From Bradyrhizobium sp. CCBAU 051011 (GTDB taxonomy: Bacteria > Pseudomonadota > Alphaproteobacteria > Rhizobiales > Xanthobacteraceae), in assembly GCF_009930815.1 (NCBI RefSeq), contig NZ_CP022222.1, forward strand, positions 6,428,501 to 6,492,500: DNA of 64,000 nt, written 5' to 3'. The notes below the pieces were generated by a model. It made no database searches and had not been told where the DNA came from. It saw nothing but the letters and a program-made list of their open reading frames with translations. Position 1 is the first letter of the stretch; each line of letters begins with the position of its first letter. This document shows positions 27,066-35,505 of the stretch, in pieces. The translations under genes and the position numbers were made by a program.

Positions 27066-28331
27066 ATGAGACGTGTTGTCGTCACGGGGCTGGGCATGGT
27101 TACGCCGCTCGGCTGCGGCGTTGACACAACGTGGACGCGCATCCTCAACGGCCAGAGCGGCGCCAAGAAGATCGACACTTTCGAGGTCGCCGATCTCGCC
27201 AGCCAGATCGCTTGCGTGATTCCGCGCGGCGACGGCTCGGACGGCACGTACAATCCCGACCAGTGGATGGAGCCGAAGGAACAGCGCAAGGTCGATGACT
27301 TCATCGTCTTTGCTATGGCCGCGGCGCGCCAGGCACTCGACGACGCCAACTGGCATCCTTCGACCGAAGAAGACAAATGCGCGACCGGTACCCTGATCGG
27401 CTCCGGGATCGGCGGCCTGTCCGGCATTGCCGAAACGTCGCTGCTTTTGAAGGAGCGCGGGCCGCGCAGGGTATCGCCTTTCTTCATTCCGGGACGATTG
27501 ATCAATCTCGCTTCCGGCTATGTCTCGATCGAGCACGGCCTCAAGGGCCCCAACCATTCTGTCGTGACCGCCTGTTCGACCGGCGCGCATGCGATCGGCG
27601 ACGGTGCCCGCCTCATTGCGCTCGGCGACGCCGACGTCATGGTGGCGGGCGGAACGGAATCGCCGATCTGCCGGCTGGCAATGGCAGGCTTTTGCGCCGC
27701 CCGCGCGCTCTCGACCGGTTACAACGATGCGCCGCAAAAGGCATCGCGTCCCTACGACAAGGATCGCGACGGGTTCGTGATGGGCGAGGGCGCGGGCGTC
27801 GTCGTGCTCGAGGAATACGAGCACGCGAAAAAGCGCGGTGCGCGAATCTATTGCGAAGTGGTGGGCTACGGCCTGTCGGGCGACGCCTATCACATCACCT
27901 CGCCGTCGCCGGATGGCGATGGCGGCTTCCGCAGCATGAGCGCGGCGATCAAGCGCGCCGGAATCGCGGTATCCGATATCGACTACATCAACGCCCACGG
28001 CACTTCGACGCAAATCGGCGACGAGATCGAGCTCGGCGCCGTTGAGCGGTTGCTTGGCAACGCCGCCTCGAAGGTGTCGATGTCGTCGACGAAATCGTCG
28101 ACCGGGCACCTGCTCGGTGCTGCCGGCGCGATCGAGGCCATTTTCAGTATTCTTGCGATTCGCGATAACATCGCTCCGCCCACTATCAATTTGGAAAATC
28201 CGTCGGTGGAAACGGCGATCGATCTAGTGCCGCAGACGGCGCGCAAGCGCGAGATCAACGTCGCGCTGTCGAATTCCTTCGGTTTCGGTGGCACCAACGC
28301 CTCCGTGATCGTTCGGCGTGTGGCTGACTAA
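27066..28331 (+). CDS. fabF: 3-oxoacyl-ACP synthase II
   Basis: Condensing enzyme that elongates acyl-ACP with malonyl-ACP. 421 residues from ATG 27066: MRRVVVTGLGMVTPLG, active Cys170 in VVTACSTGAHAIG, and the two catalytic histidines in INAHGTSTQIGD and STGHLLGAAGA. The NSFGFGGTNAS end motif is present. The gap to acpP is 97 bases. Confidence 0.97.
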   Translation: MRRVVVTGLGMVTPLGCGVDTTWTRILNGQSGAKKIDTFEVADLASQIACVIPRGDGSDGTYNPDQWMEPKEQRKVDDFIVFAMAAARQALDDANWHPSTEEDKCATGTLIGSGIGGLSGIAETSLLLKERGPRRVSPFFIPGRLINLASGYVSIEHGLKGPNHSVVTACSTGAHAIGDGARLIALGDADVMVAGGTESPICRLAMAGFCAARALSTGYNDAPQKASRPYDKDRDGFVMGEGAGVVVLEEYEHAKKRGARIYCEVVGYGLSGDAYHITSPSPDGDGGFRSMSAAIKRAGIAVSDIDYINAHGTSTQIGDEIELGAVERLLGNAASKVSMSSTKSSTGHLLGAAGAIEAIFSILAIRDNIAPPTINLENPSVETAIDLVPQTARKREINVALSNSFGFGGTNASVIVRRVAD

Positions 28332-28458
28332 CAAGTGTTTCGAACTACTCCACCGTTTTGCCGTATTCGGCGATGACTTCTACACGTGGGCGTATGCTAT
28401 CGGCTGGGCAGGGGGATTGCCGGGCTGCGATTGAACCGGCAGGATTCAGGTTGCATCG

Positions 28459-29751
28459 ATGAGTGAGAGGCCGCCCATTTCGCCACGAAGTCCGCGCGCT
28501 GCGCTGGAGCCGGAGCGGGTGCCGCCACCGCCGAAGCGGTCGGAGCGCGCCCGCAATCCATTCGTGGTGGTCGGCAATGCCATCATCACCATCCTGATCA
28601 TTCTCATGATCGGGGCGGGGACAGTCTATTATTACGGCAGGCAGATCCTGGAGACGCCGGGCCCGCTCAAGGAAGACAAGATCGTCAACATTCCCGCGCG
28701 GGCCGGCAAGCGCGACATCGCCGATGTGCTGCTGCGCGAAGGGGTGATCAACGTCAATCCCTGGGCATTCATCGGCGGTGTGTTTGCGCTGAAGGCGAGC
28801 TCCGACCTCAAGCCCGGCGAGTATTCCTTCCAGAAGAATGCCAGCCTGCGCGATGTCATCGCCACCATCGTCGAGGGCAAGGTGGTGCAGCACGCCGTCA
28901 CCATTCCCGAAGGCCTGACCTCCGAACAGATCGTGACGCGCCTGCTCGACAACGACATCTTCGCCGGCTCGGTGCGGGAAATCCCGCGGGAAGGTACGTT
29001 GCTGCCCGAGACCTACAAATTCCCGCGCGGGACCACGCGCGAGCAGGTGATCCAGCGCATGCAGCAGACCCAGAAGCGGGTGCTTGCGGAAATCTGGGAG
29101 CGCCGCAATCCGGATGTTCTGGTCAGGTCGCCGGAGCAGCTGATCACGCTGGCCTCGATCATTGAGAAGGAAACCGGCCGGGCCGACGAGCGCAGCCGCG
29201 TAGCGGCGGTATTCACCAATCGCCTGCGACAGAGGATCAAGCTGCAGTCGGATCCGACCATCATCTACGGCCTGGTTGGCGGCAAGGGAACGCTGGGCCG
29301 GCCGATCAAGCGCAGCGAGATTACGCAGCCGTCGCCCTACAACACCTACGTCATCGAAGGCCTGCCGCCGGGACCGATCGCCAATCCGGGCCGCGCGTCG
29401 CTTGAAGCCGCCGCCAACCCGGCGCGCACGCGCGACCTGTTCTTCGTGGCGGATGGAACGGGCGGGCACGCCTTCACCGAAACCTACGACGCGCACCAGA
29501 AAAACGTCGCCAAGCTCCGGGCGATGGAAAAGCAGATCCAGAACGACACCGTCGAACCAACAGAGGATGCGCCGCCGCCGACGGCGGCCGGCGGCGCGCC
29601 GGCCGACACTAATCCGACGGCGACGACGCGGCCGGGAGGGCAGAAAAAGCCGCCGCGTCCGGCAACACCCCCGGCGCCTGCGGCGGCACCGGCACCGGGC
29701 CGCCAGGGCGCCGCGCAGTCGACCACGACGCCGCCGGTGGTTCAGCGCTAA
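28459..29751 (+). CDS. mltG: Endolytic murein transglycosylase MltG (YceG)
   Basis: Inner-membrane lytic transglycosylase that cuts nascent glycan strands and so sets their length. 430 residues: Pro-rich cytoplasmic head, one membrane helix (about 35-57), LysM-like part, then the YceG domain with catalytic Glu in ITLASIIEKETG and LQSDPTIIYG. The final 60 residues are a Pro/Ala-rich tail. It lies downstream of the fab cluster, as in many proteobacteria. Confidence 0.93.
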   Translation: MSERPPISPRSPRAALEPERVPPPPKRSERARNPFVVVGNAIITILIILMIGAGTVYYYGRQILETPGPLKEDKIVNIPARAGKRDIADVLLREGVINVNPWAFIGGVFALKASSDLKPGEYSFQKNASLRDVIATIVEGKVVQHAVTIPEGLTSEQIVTRLLDNDIFAGSVREIPREGTLLPETYKFPRGTTREQVIQRMQQTQKRVLAEIWERRNPDVLVRSPEQLITLASIIEKETGRADERSRVAAVFTNRLRQRIKLQSDPTIIYGLVGGKGTLGRPIKRSEITQPSPYNTYVIEGLPPGPIANPGRASLEAAANPARTRDLFFVADGTGGHAFTETYDAHQKNVAKLRAMEKQIQNDTVEPTEDAPPPTAAGGAPADTNPTATTRPGGQKKPPRPATPPAPAAAPAPGRQGAAQSTTTPPVVQR

Positions 29752-29767
29752 GGCCGGGGTTGTGCAG

Positions 29768-29791
29768 GTGTTCCGGCGACCGTCGGAACAC
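29768..29791. other. Small hairpin between mltG and yicC
   Basis: Arms GTGTTCCG and CGGAACAC with an 8-base loop, 17 bases after the mltG stop. No T run follows. It could be a weak terminator, an RNA-stability element or a protein site; undecided. Confidence 0.35.
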
Positions 29792-29868
29792 AATTCCACT
29801 TTGGCGGAAATCGGCTTAAGGTCGCGCCGTCCCTATCGAGTCTCGAAATCCCAGGAAAGTGTTACGCG

Positions 29869-30756
29869 ATGGCGCTATCGAGCATGACCGGTTTTGCCCG
29901 GAGCCACGGCGCCAGCGGTCCCTATACGTTCGAATGGGAATTGAAGTCGGTCAACGCCAAGGGCTTTGACCTGCGGTTGCGCCTGCCGCCCGGCTGGGAT
30001 GAACTGGAAGCGTTGGCCAAGAAGCGCGCCGGCGAGGTGCTGTCGCGGGGCACGGTCTATGCCAATCTCAACGTCAAGCGCGCCAACGCGGTCTCGACCG
30101 TGCGCATCAATGAAGACGTGCTCGCTTCCGTCGTGAAGGTCGCGGGCGAACTCGCCGCCCGGATCGATGCGGTGGCGCCCAGCATCGACGGGCTGCTCGG
30201 CATCAAGGGCGTCATCGAGGTCGTCGAGCCCGAAAGCGACGAGGCGGAAGACAAGGCGGCAAGGGACGCGGCGGCCGCCGCCTTCGAGCAGGCGCTCGGC
30301 AACCTCGTCGAAATGCGCCGCCGCGAAGGTGCGACGCTTGGGCAAATCCTCAATCAGCGCATGGATGAAATCGAGAGGCTGGCGAAGAAAGCCGAGGCCG
30401 CGCCCGGTCGCAAGCCGGAGGCGATCAGGGCGCGCCTTGCCGAGCAGGTGGCGGCGCTATTGGAAACTTCCGAACGCTTCGACGCTGACAGGCTCAGTCA
30501 GGAAGCGATCCTGATCGCGACCAAGGCCGACATCCGCGAGGAGCTCGACCGCATCGCCTCGCATGTCGCGCAGGCCCGCGAGATGATCGGCAAGGGCGGA
30601 CCGATCGGGCGGCGGCTCGACTTCCTCGCCCAGGAATTCAACCGCGAGGTCAACACCTGCTGCTCCAAGTCGAACGATCTGGAATTGACCCAGACCGGGC
30701 TCGAGATGAAGAACGTGGTCGAGCAATTCCGCGAGCAGGTCCAGAATCTGGAGTGA
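29869..30756 (+). CDS. yicC: YicC-family endoribonuclease
   Basis: 295 residues with the typical ends: MALSSMTGFARS at the start and NREVNTCCSKSNDLELTQTGLEMKN close to the C-terminus, which holds the conserved acidic/Ser/Asn cluster. YicC proteins are Mn-dependent RNases linked to small-RNA decay. Three bases separate it from gmk, so the two are co-transcribed. Confidence 0.92.
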   Translation: MALSSMTGFARSHGASGPYTFEWELKSVNAKGFDLRLRLPPGWDELEALAKKRAGEVLSRGTVYANLNVKRANAVSTVRINEDVLASVVKVAGELAARIDAVAPSIDGLLGIKGVIEVVEPESDEAEDKAARDAAAAAFEQALGNLVEMRRREGATLGQILNQRMDEIERLAKKAEAAPGRKPEAIRARLAEQVAALLETSERFDADRLSQEAILIATKADIREELDRIASHVAQAREMIGKGGPIGRRLDFLAQEFNREVNTCCSKSNDLELTQTGLEMKNVVEQFREQVQNLE

Positions 30757-30759
30757 CGG

Positions 30760-31413
30760 ATGGTGGCTTCTGGTTTCGACGGGGTTGAGCGGCGCGGGCT
30801 GATGTTCGTGCTGTCGTCGCCGTCCGGCGCGGGCAAGACGACGCTGTCGCGTATGCTGCTTGAGCGCGAGCCGGGGCTGAAGATGTCAGTTTCAGCGACG
30901 ACGCGCCCGATGCGACCGGGCGAGGTCGAGGGACGCGACTATTTCTTTGTCGACAAGCCAGAATTCGAGAAGATGGTGGAGCAGGGCGAACTGCTCGAAT
31001 GGGCGACCGTATTCGACAATCTATACGGTACGCCGCGTGCGCCGGTCGAAGCGGCATTGTCGGCGGGCCAGGACGTCTTGTTCGACATCGACTGGCAAGG
31101 TACCCAACAGCTACATCAGAAGGCGAGCGTGGATGTCGTCCGCGTTTTCATTCTGCCGCCGTCCGCCGCCGATCTCGAGAAACGGCTGCACACGCGGGCG
31201 CAGGATTCGGACGAGGTCATTCGCGGGCGCATGAGCCGCGCCACCCACGAACTCAGCCATTGGGCGGAATACGACTATATCGTCGTCAACCAGAACGTCG
31301 ATGAAGCCTTTGCCGAGGTGCAGTCGATCCTCAAGGCAGAGCGGCTCAAGCGTGAGCGCCGCACGGGTCTCACCGAGTTCGTTCGCAAGCTGCAGCGGCA
31401 GCTGGAAAAATAG
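30760..31413 (+). CDS. gmk: Guanylate kinase
   Basis: Phosphorylates GMP to GDP with ATP. 217 residues: P-loop SPSGAGKTTLS (about 20-30), GMP-binding SATTRPMRPGEVEGRDYFF, and the lid region with RMSRATHELSHWAEYDYIVVN. Normal length. Start ATG follows the yicC stop directly. Confidence 0.96.
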   Translation: MVASGFDGVERRGLMFVLSSPSGAGKTTLSRMLLEREPGLKMSVSATTRPMRPGEVEGRDYFFVDKPEFEKMVEQGELLEWATVFDNLYGTPRAPVEAALSAGQDVLFDIDWQGTQQLHQKASVDVVRVFILPPSAADLEKRLHTRAQDSDEVIRGRMSRATHELSHWAEYDYIVVNQNVDEAFAEVQSILKAERLKRERRTGLTEFVRKLQRQLEK

Positions 31414-31431
31414 CCGACGCTTTCGTTTCGG

Positions 31432-32559
31432 TCAGGTCTGCGCGCTGCGGGCGAGGCGGGCCAGCATTTCCGTCACCTGCTGTTCGCGCTCCCGATCCTG
31501 CGGCACGCGCGCCCGCTCCTGAGGTACGCGCACTCGCTCTCGCTCTTGGGGTACGCGCGCGCGCTCTTGGGGTACTCGCACGCGCTCCTGCGGCATGCGG
31601 GCGCGCTCCTGCGGCACACGCGGCCGCTCCTTGGGCACGCGGGTTTGCTGCACGGTCTCGGTGCGGCGCAGCCGGGCATCCTCGCCATGGAACATCGGCT
31701 GGGGCGAGGGCTGGGGCGCGCGCCGGGTGCGAGCGGAATCCCACATCTTGCCCCGCTTCTTGCGCATGGCGCGGCGGGCCCGCATGCGGCCGATCCTCAC
31801 CATTGCACTGACCGTGATGCCGGCCAGCGCGAGCGCGGCGGCCACGACGAGAAACAGCATCTGCAGCGACGCGGTCGGCTTTGCCGGCACCGCCACCGGT
31901 TCTGCCGGGGCGGGCGTAATCTGATCCACTGCGGGCTGCTGCACTTCCGCAGCCGGCGGCGGCTGGTTTGCGGGCGTCGCGGCGGCGGCGACCTGGATAG
32001 CGGCCGGCGTGGTCGAAACGCTCGCGGCGGTCGGAGCATCGTTCCAGCGCATCGACCACAGCGGCGCCGGGGCCAGCACGTTCGGCATGGTTGCGCGCGG
32101 GCTGTTCTGAGCTAGCACCGTGCCGGTCGTTTGCGGCTCGGCTTTGGCGGGCTCGGTGCGGGGCGGCTGGGACACCCATTCGGCGCGCGCGTCGGAGATC
32201 GATTTGCGTGGGGCTGGCTGTGGCTGCGGCGCTTCTGCTGCGGCCGAAGACGGCGCAGGCGCCGAGGCAGGCGGTGCGGCGCGCGCGAACTTGTCGTCGG
32301 CCTTGTCGTTCTCCTCGCGCAGATACCAGCACTGTCGTTTGGTCGTGCGATCGATGCGATAGTACCAGTGGCTGCCCGCAGGCGTCGCGCCCTTCGGCGC
32401 GGACAGGCAACTGTCCGCGGCCGCCTGGGCCACTTGCACGCCGGCTTCCGCCGCTGGCTCCGCCGCTTGGGCCCGGAGATCCGTCACAGTGGCCAGATTG
32501 GTTGCTGCCACAATGCCAGCAACGAACGCCGGGACGAATTTCACGGAACGGTACGACAT
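31432..32559 (-). CDS. Exported single-pass membrane protein with VPQER repeat tail
   Basis: 375 residues from ATG 32559: a signal peptide or anchor (about 1-30), a periplasmic part with two cysteines in a conserved-looking segment (DSCLSAPKGATPAGSHWYYR...QCWYLREE), a long Ala/Pro-rich linker, one membrane helix (TASLQMLFLVVAAALALAG), a basic stretch (RARRAMRKKRGK), and a cytoplasmic tail with seven or eight copies of a VPQERAR heptad. If the first segment is cleaved, the repeat tail is cytoplasmic. Function unknown. Same strand as the two paralogous secreted proteins and the caspase-like gene. Confidence 0.65.
   Translation of the reverse strand: MSYRSVKFVPAFVAGIVAATNLATVTDLRAQAAEPAAEAGVQVAQAAADSCLSAPKGATPAGSHWYYRIDRTTKRQCWYLREENDKADDKFARAAPPASAPAPSSAAAEAPQPQPAPRKSISDARAEWVSQPPRTEPAKAEPQTTGTVLAQNSPRATMPNVLAPAPLWSMRWNDAPTAASVSTTPAAIQVAAAATPANQPPPAAEVQQPAVDQITPAPAEPVAVPAKPTASLQMLFLVVAAALALAGITVSAMVRIGRMRARRAMRKKRGKMWDSARTRRAPQPSPQPMFHGEDARLRRTETVQQTRVPKERPRVPQERARMPQERVRVPQERARVPQERERVRVPQERARVPQDREREQQVTEMLARLARSAQT
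31492..31641 (-). repeat. Tandem 21-base repeat coding VPQERAR
   Basis: About seven imperfect copies of a 21-base unit encode R-V-P-[KQ]-E-R-[APVE] repeats; one copy carries an extra two-codon insertion (ERVR). Good candidate for length variation between strains. Confidence 0.75.
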
Positions 32560-32675
32560 CGATAACCCCGGCAACGCTACGCAACGCGACGCTTGATGCG
32601 CCCAATCTGGTCAGAGACTTGGGTCGCAATGAGCCGCAATTTCGGAGCGGTTGGGGTTTAATTGGGGCTTGCGCG

Positions 32676-32693
32676 CTGCCTCATATGAGGCAG
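32676..32693. promoter_or_regulatory. Perfect 18-base palindrome
   Basis: CTGCCTCATATGAGGCAG is its own reverse complement over all 18 bases. It lies 117 bases upstream of the VPQER-protein gene and 36 bases beyond the end of the secreted paralog gene on the same strand. Either an operator for the former or, less likely, a terminator stem for the latter (there is no loop or T run). Confidence 0.5.
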
Positions 32694-32728
32694 GCTAAGG
32701 CCATGAAAGATCTGTGGAAAACTGGCTT

Positions 32729-33247
32729 CTATTGTTTAGAAGCAGTCCAACGTCCGGAACATCCGTCCGATCGCACGAACGAGCCGGAGCCGCTGCGGCC
32801 CGAGAAACGCCCGGTACTGGTCCAGCTCAAGCCCTGGACGGATCCGCCGCTCCGCGTCGCGCCATTGGCGCTGACCGATCCGGAGCTCAATTCGCCGGAA
32901 ATTCTGCCCCCGGAGATGACGAATCGCTCGGTGGCGCTGCCGCAGGGCGTGCCCACGGCAACGGAAACCCATGAGCCGTCGAAATTGCCGCCGCCACCGC
33001 CGCTGCCTTCACCGCCGCTTCGGCGCGACGCCCGTCGAGGCTCGTCGGATTCGGGCTTTGCACGGCGCACCGGTTTTGAGGGTTCGACCGTGCGCGGCGC
33101 CTCGCGCGAACCGGACAGCGATTTTTCGTCGTTGCCGATGCTGCCGCCGGCGCTGCCGGATTGCGCGAGCGCGGCGCTGTTGATCGCAACCAAAATTGCG
33201 AGTGGGAGGAGGCCAATTCGAAGCGAAGGTTGAGCCGAGTATTTCAT
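32729..33247 (-). CDS. Secreted FDGSW...CSGRW-type protein, copy A
   Basis: 172 residues from ATG 33247: signal peptide (to ...NSAALAQ), a Ser/Gly/Arg-rich linker (SGSAGGSIGNDEKSLSGSRE and a stretch with RRAKP, EPRRAS), then a compact domain of about 90 residues beginning FDGSW and ending DGCSGRWTASK, with two Cys (TPCGS and DGCSG). Similar domains occur in many periplasmic rhizobial proteins; I know no assigned function. It is a tandem paralog of the next gene upstream. Confidence 0.7.
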   Translation of the reverse strand: MKYSAQPSLRIGLLPLAILVAINSAALAQSGSAGGSIGNDEKSLSGSREAPRTVEPSKPVRRAKPESDEPRRASRRSGGEGSGGGGGNFDGSWVSVAVGTPCGSATERFVISGGRISGELSSGSVSANGATRSGGSVQGLSWTSTGRFSGRSGSGSFVRSDGCSGRWTASKQ

Positions 33248-33290
33248 AATGAAATGTTCCACAATTCCCCGGCTGTGATGGACAGCCGCG

Positions 33291-33800
33291 CTATTGCTTG
33301 GATGCTGTCCATCGGCCGCTGCATCCATCGGATTGCCGGAAAGTCCCGGAGCCGCTGCGGCCGGAAAGTCGGCCGACGCTGGTGGCGGTGACGCCGCTGG
33401 AATTGTTGATCGCGCTGACTGCGCCGTTCGGGCTGACCCGTCCGCTCACACCCTGCCCAATGATTCTGCCGCTGCTCACCACGACAGCGTTGCGGCTGCT
33501 GCCAGAGCACGTGGTGCCCACACTGTTGACGACCCACGCGCCGTCGAAACTGCCAACACCTCCACCGCTGCCCTGCGAAGCGCGGCGCGGCTCGTCCACC
33601 TCGGGCTTGCTGCGCCGTGCGGGCTTTTCCGATTCAGTTGCGCGGGGCGGCTCGCGCGAGCCGGACAGCGATTTTTCGTCATTGCCGATGCTGCCCCCGG
33701 CGCTGCCGGATTGCGCCTGCGCAAGGCCGGAGCCGAACGCGAGCGTGATCGACAATGCGAGGAGAACGGTCCAGATCGAATGGCGGGCGGCATCTTGCAT
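33291..33800 (-). CDS. Secreted FDGAW...CSGRW-type protein, copy B
   Basis: 169 residues from ATG 33800: signal peptide ending ...GLAQAQ, the same linker as copy A (SGSAGGSIGNDEKSLSGSRE) with RRSKP and EPRRAS, then a domain FDGAW...GCSGRWTASKQ. The linker and the last 20 residues are nearly identical to copy A while the domain core has diverged, so this is an old duplication or one partly homogenised. 43 bases separate the two genes. Function unknown. Confidence 0.7.
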   Translation of the reverse strand: MQDAARHSIWTVLLALSITLAFGSGLAQAQSGSAGGSIGNDEKSLSGSREPPRATESEKPARRSKPEVDEPRRASQGSGGGVGSFDGAWVVNSVGTTCSGSSRNAVVVSSGRIIGQGVSGRVSPNGAVSAINNSSGVTATSVGRLSGRSGSGTFRQSDGCSGRWTASKQ

Positions 33801-33834
33801 GAACAGGTGCTTCCAAATCTCTTGAACAAAAATT

Positions 33835-35184
33835 CTAGGGGCCCGATCCATCCGCACAGACCGCGCCAATAATACGGCAAGATTTGCCAGCCTTGCCGCA
33901 CTCGTCAAGCGCAGCGTCCCTGGCGCGCTGAACGGTGTCGCGCTGAACCAGCGACCAGGATTTTCCCGAAATCGCGAACGCGCCGCACCGCGCGCCGTAA
34001 AAACTCAGCTCGACCGGACATTTGCTGGTGCCGCAATTCTTCAGCGCATCATCGATCGCCGCCCGCCGCGACGAATGATTCCACGACATGCCCCATTTGT
34101 CGCTGTCGGGGCCGAACACGATCGAGCCCCACGGCTTCAGGTCTTCCATCTTGCGCAGCCGCGTCAGCACGCCTTCGGTGGCGTCGCCGGTCGGCGTCAT
34201 CTTCACCTTCTCCTGAAACTTGGAGATCGCGGCGCGCATGCCGTTCTTGCTATCGAGCGGCTCCGGATCGTAATTGAGCTCGAACAGGCGATCGCTCAAT
34301 TCGCGCAGCAGGATGGGATCCTTGATCGGCGTGCGGTCGGGATCAGGGCGCAGCGTCGAGGTCAGCGGTTGAGGCGGTGGCGCGACGGCGACCTGCTGGG
34401 CTGATGGAGCAGGCGGCACGAAATAGAAATTGCCGTCGATCGGCGAGGACGACACCCAGGGCTGCTGCGATCCGCCGGTCTGGCGTTTTACGGCAAGGCC
34501 GACCTGGTTGAAGGTCTGGAAGATATCGAGCCCGGCCTGCTTGATCGTCGTGGCAAGCGCCCTGGTGTAGGGACTGTGGCCGTCGGTGCCATCGAGCGCG
34601 ACATTGCCGGGCTGCGTCGCATAGGAGATCAGCGTGCCCTCCGGCGCGCGCATTTGCGCCAGACCGCCGTCGGAGGCGCGCAAGCCGCGCGCGCCGAACG
34701 GGTTGTTCCGGCAGGCATCGAGGATCACCATGTTGAGCCGCGTGCCCGAGCCCTGCATCTGGCGCAGCACGAGATTGACGTCCACCATCTGGAAATCGAC
34801 ATCGGCCTCGCGTGTCGGATTGGCGCCGACCGGCACCAGATAATTCGAGCCGGACACCTGCACGCCGTGGCCGGCATAATAGAACAGCGCAACATCGGCG
34901 CCCTGGACCTGGCGGCCGAAATTCTGCACGGCGATATCCATCGCCGGCTTGTCCAGATCGAGCTGGGCACGGCCGCCGATCAGCGTGAAGCCGAGCGAGG
35001 CCAACGTCTCCGCCATCAGCGCCGCATCGTGGCGCGGGTTATCGAGCCGGGTCACGTTGTGATAGGCGGAATTGCCGATGACGAGCGCAACGCGCTTTTC
35101 GGCGGCGGCAGGCGTAACGAACAGCAGGGCGACCAAAACCGCCAGCGCCGAATTCCTCCAGCTACAAGCAAAAGCCCCGTACAT
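33835..35184 (-). CDS. Exported caspase-like (peptidase C14) protease with DUF4189-like C-terminus
   Basis: 449 residues from ATG 35184. A signal peptide (to about Ala28) is followed by a caspase p20 domain (KRVALVIGNSAY...) with catalytic His106 in YYAGHGVQ and Cys158 in LDACRNNPF. Then comes a p10-like part, a helical segment resembling a peptidoglycan-binding domain (LLRELSDRLFELNY...), and a Cys-containing C-terminal domain like DUF4189 (WGSIVFGPDSDKWG...CGAFAISG). Bacterial orthocaspases of this type cut after Arg or Lys. The open frame continues 93 codons upstream but that part is a repeat element. It sits just upstream of secreted copies A and B. Confidence 0.85.
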   Translation of the reverse strand: MYGAFACSWRNSALAVLVALLFVTPAAAEKRVALVIGNSAYHNVTRLDNPRHDAALMAETLASLGFTLIGGRAQLDLDKPAMDIAVQNFGRQVQGADVALFYYAGHGVQVSGSNYLVPVGANPTREADVDFQMVDVNLVLRQMQGSGTRLNMVILDACRNNPFGARGLRASDGGLAQMRAPEGTLISYATQPGNVALDGTDGHSPYTRALATTIKQAGLDIFQTFNQVGLAVKRQTGGSQQPWVSSSPIDGNFYFVPPAPSAQQVAVAPPPQPLTSTLRPDPDRTPIKDPILLRELSDRLFELNYDPEPLDSKNGMRAAISKFQEKVKMTPTGDATEGVLTRLRKMEDLKPWGSIVFGPDSDKWGMSWNHSSRRAAIDDALKNCGTSKCPVELSFYGARCGAFAISGKSWSLVQRDTVQRARDAALDECGKAGKSCRIIGAVCADGSGP

Positions 35185-35410
35185 CTCTAATAAAACCTCA
35201 TAAAGAAACGCCTGCAGGTTATCAGCCCGCGCGCGCTGCGAAAAGCGGTGCGGCGCTGCAAACAGGATGCTCGAAAGGGGTATGCCGGTGCTCCGCTGCG
35301 CGCGCAGTTGTTTTCGATGAATGCGGCTGGCGGCCGGATACGACATCGCGATCTCGCGGCGCGTCGCGCCCGAAGTGATGCACCGACGATACCCTCGAAA
35401 AACAGAGGGT

Positions 35411-35505
35411 GCAGGGAAAGCCGGGTGCCCATGACACCCGCAGTCGTGCGCACAACAATGCACACGGCAGACCGCAGGTGCGCCGGAACACCCGGCTTTC
35501 CCTGC
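35411..35505. repeat. Intergenic palindromic repeat with perfect 17-base arms
   Basis: GCAGGGAAAGCCGGGTG (35411-35427) and its exact complement CACCCGGCTTTCCCTGC (35489-35505) enclose 61 bases. Its translated form (GHPAFPAPS) is one I remember as a frequent false ORF in Bradyrhizobium genomes, so this is probably a dispersed intergenic element; the memory is not checked here. Confidence 0.65.

Noticed and set aside
31492..31641. CRISPR-like array
   Set aside because: The units are contiguous, in frame and coding (VPQERAR), with no spacers.
35187..35463. N-terminal 93-codon extension of the caspase-like gene
   Set aside because: It translates the intergenic palindromic repeat (GHPAFPAPS) and precedes a perfect signal peptide at 35184.
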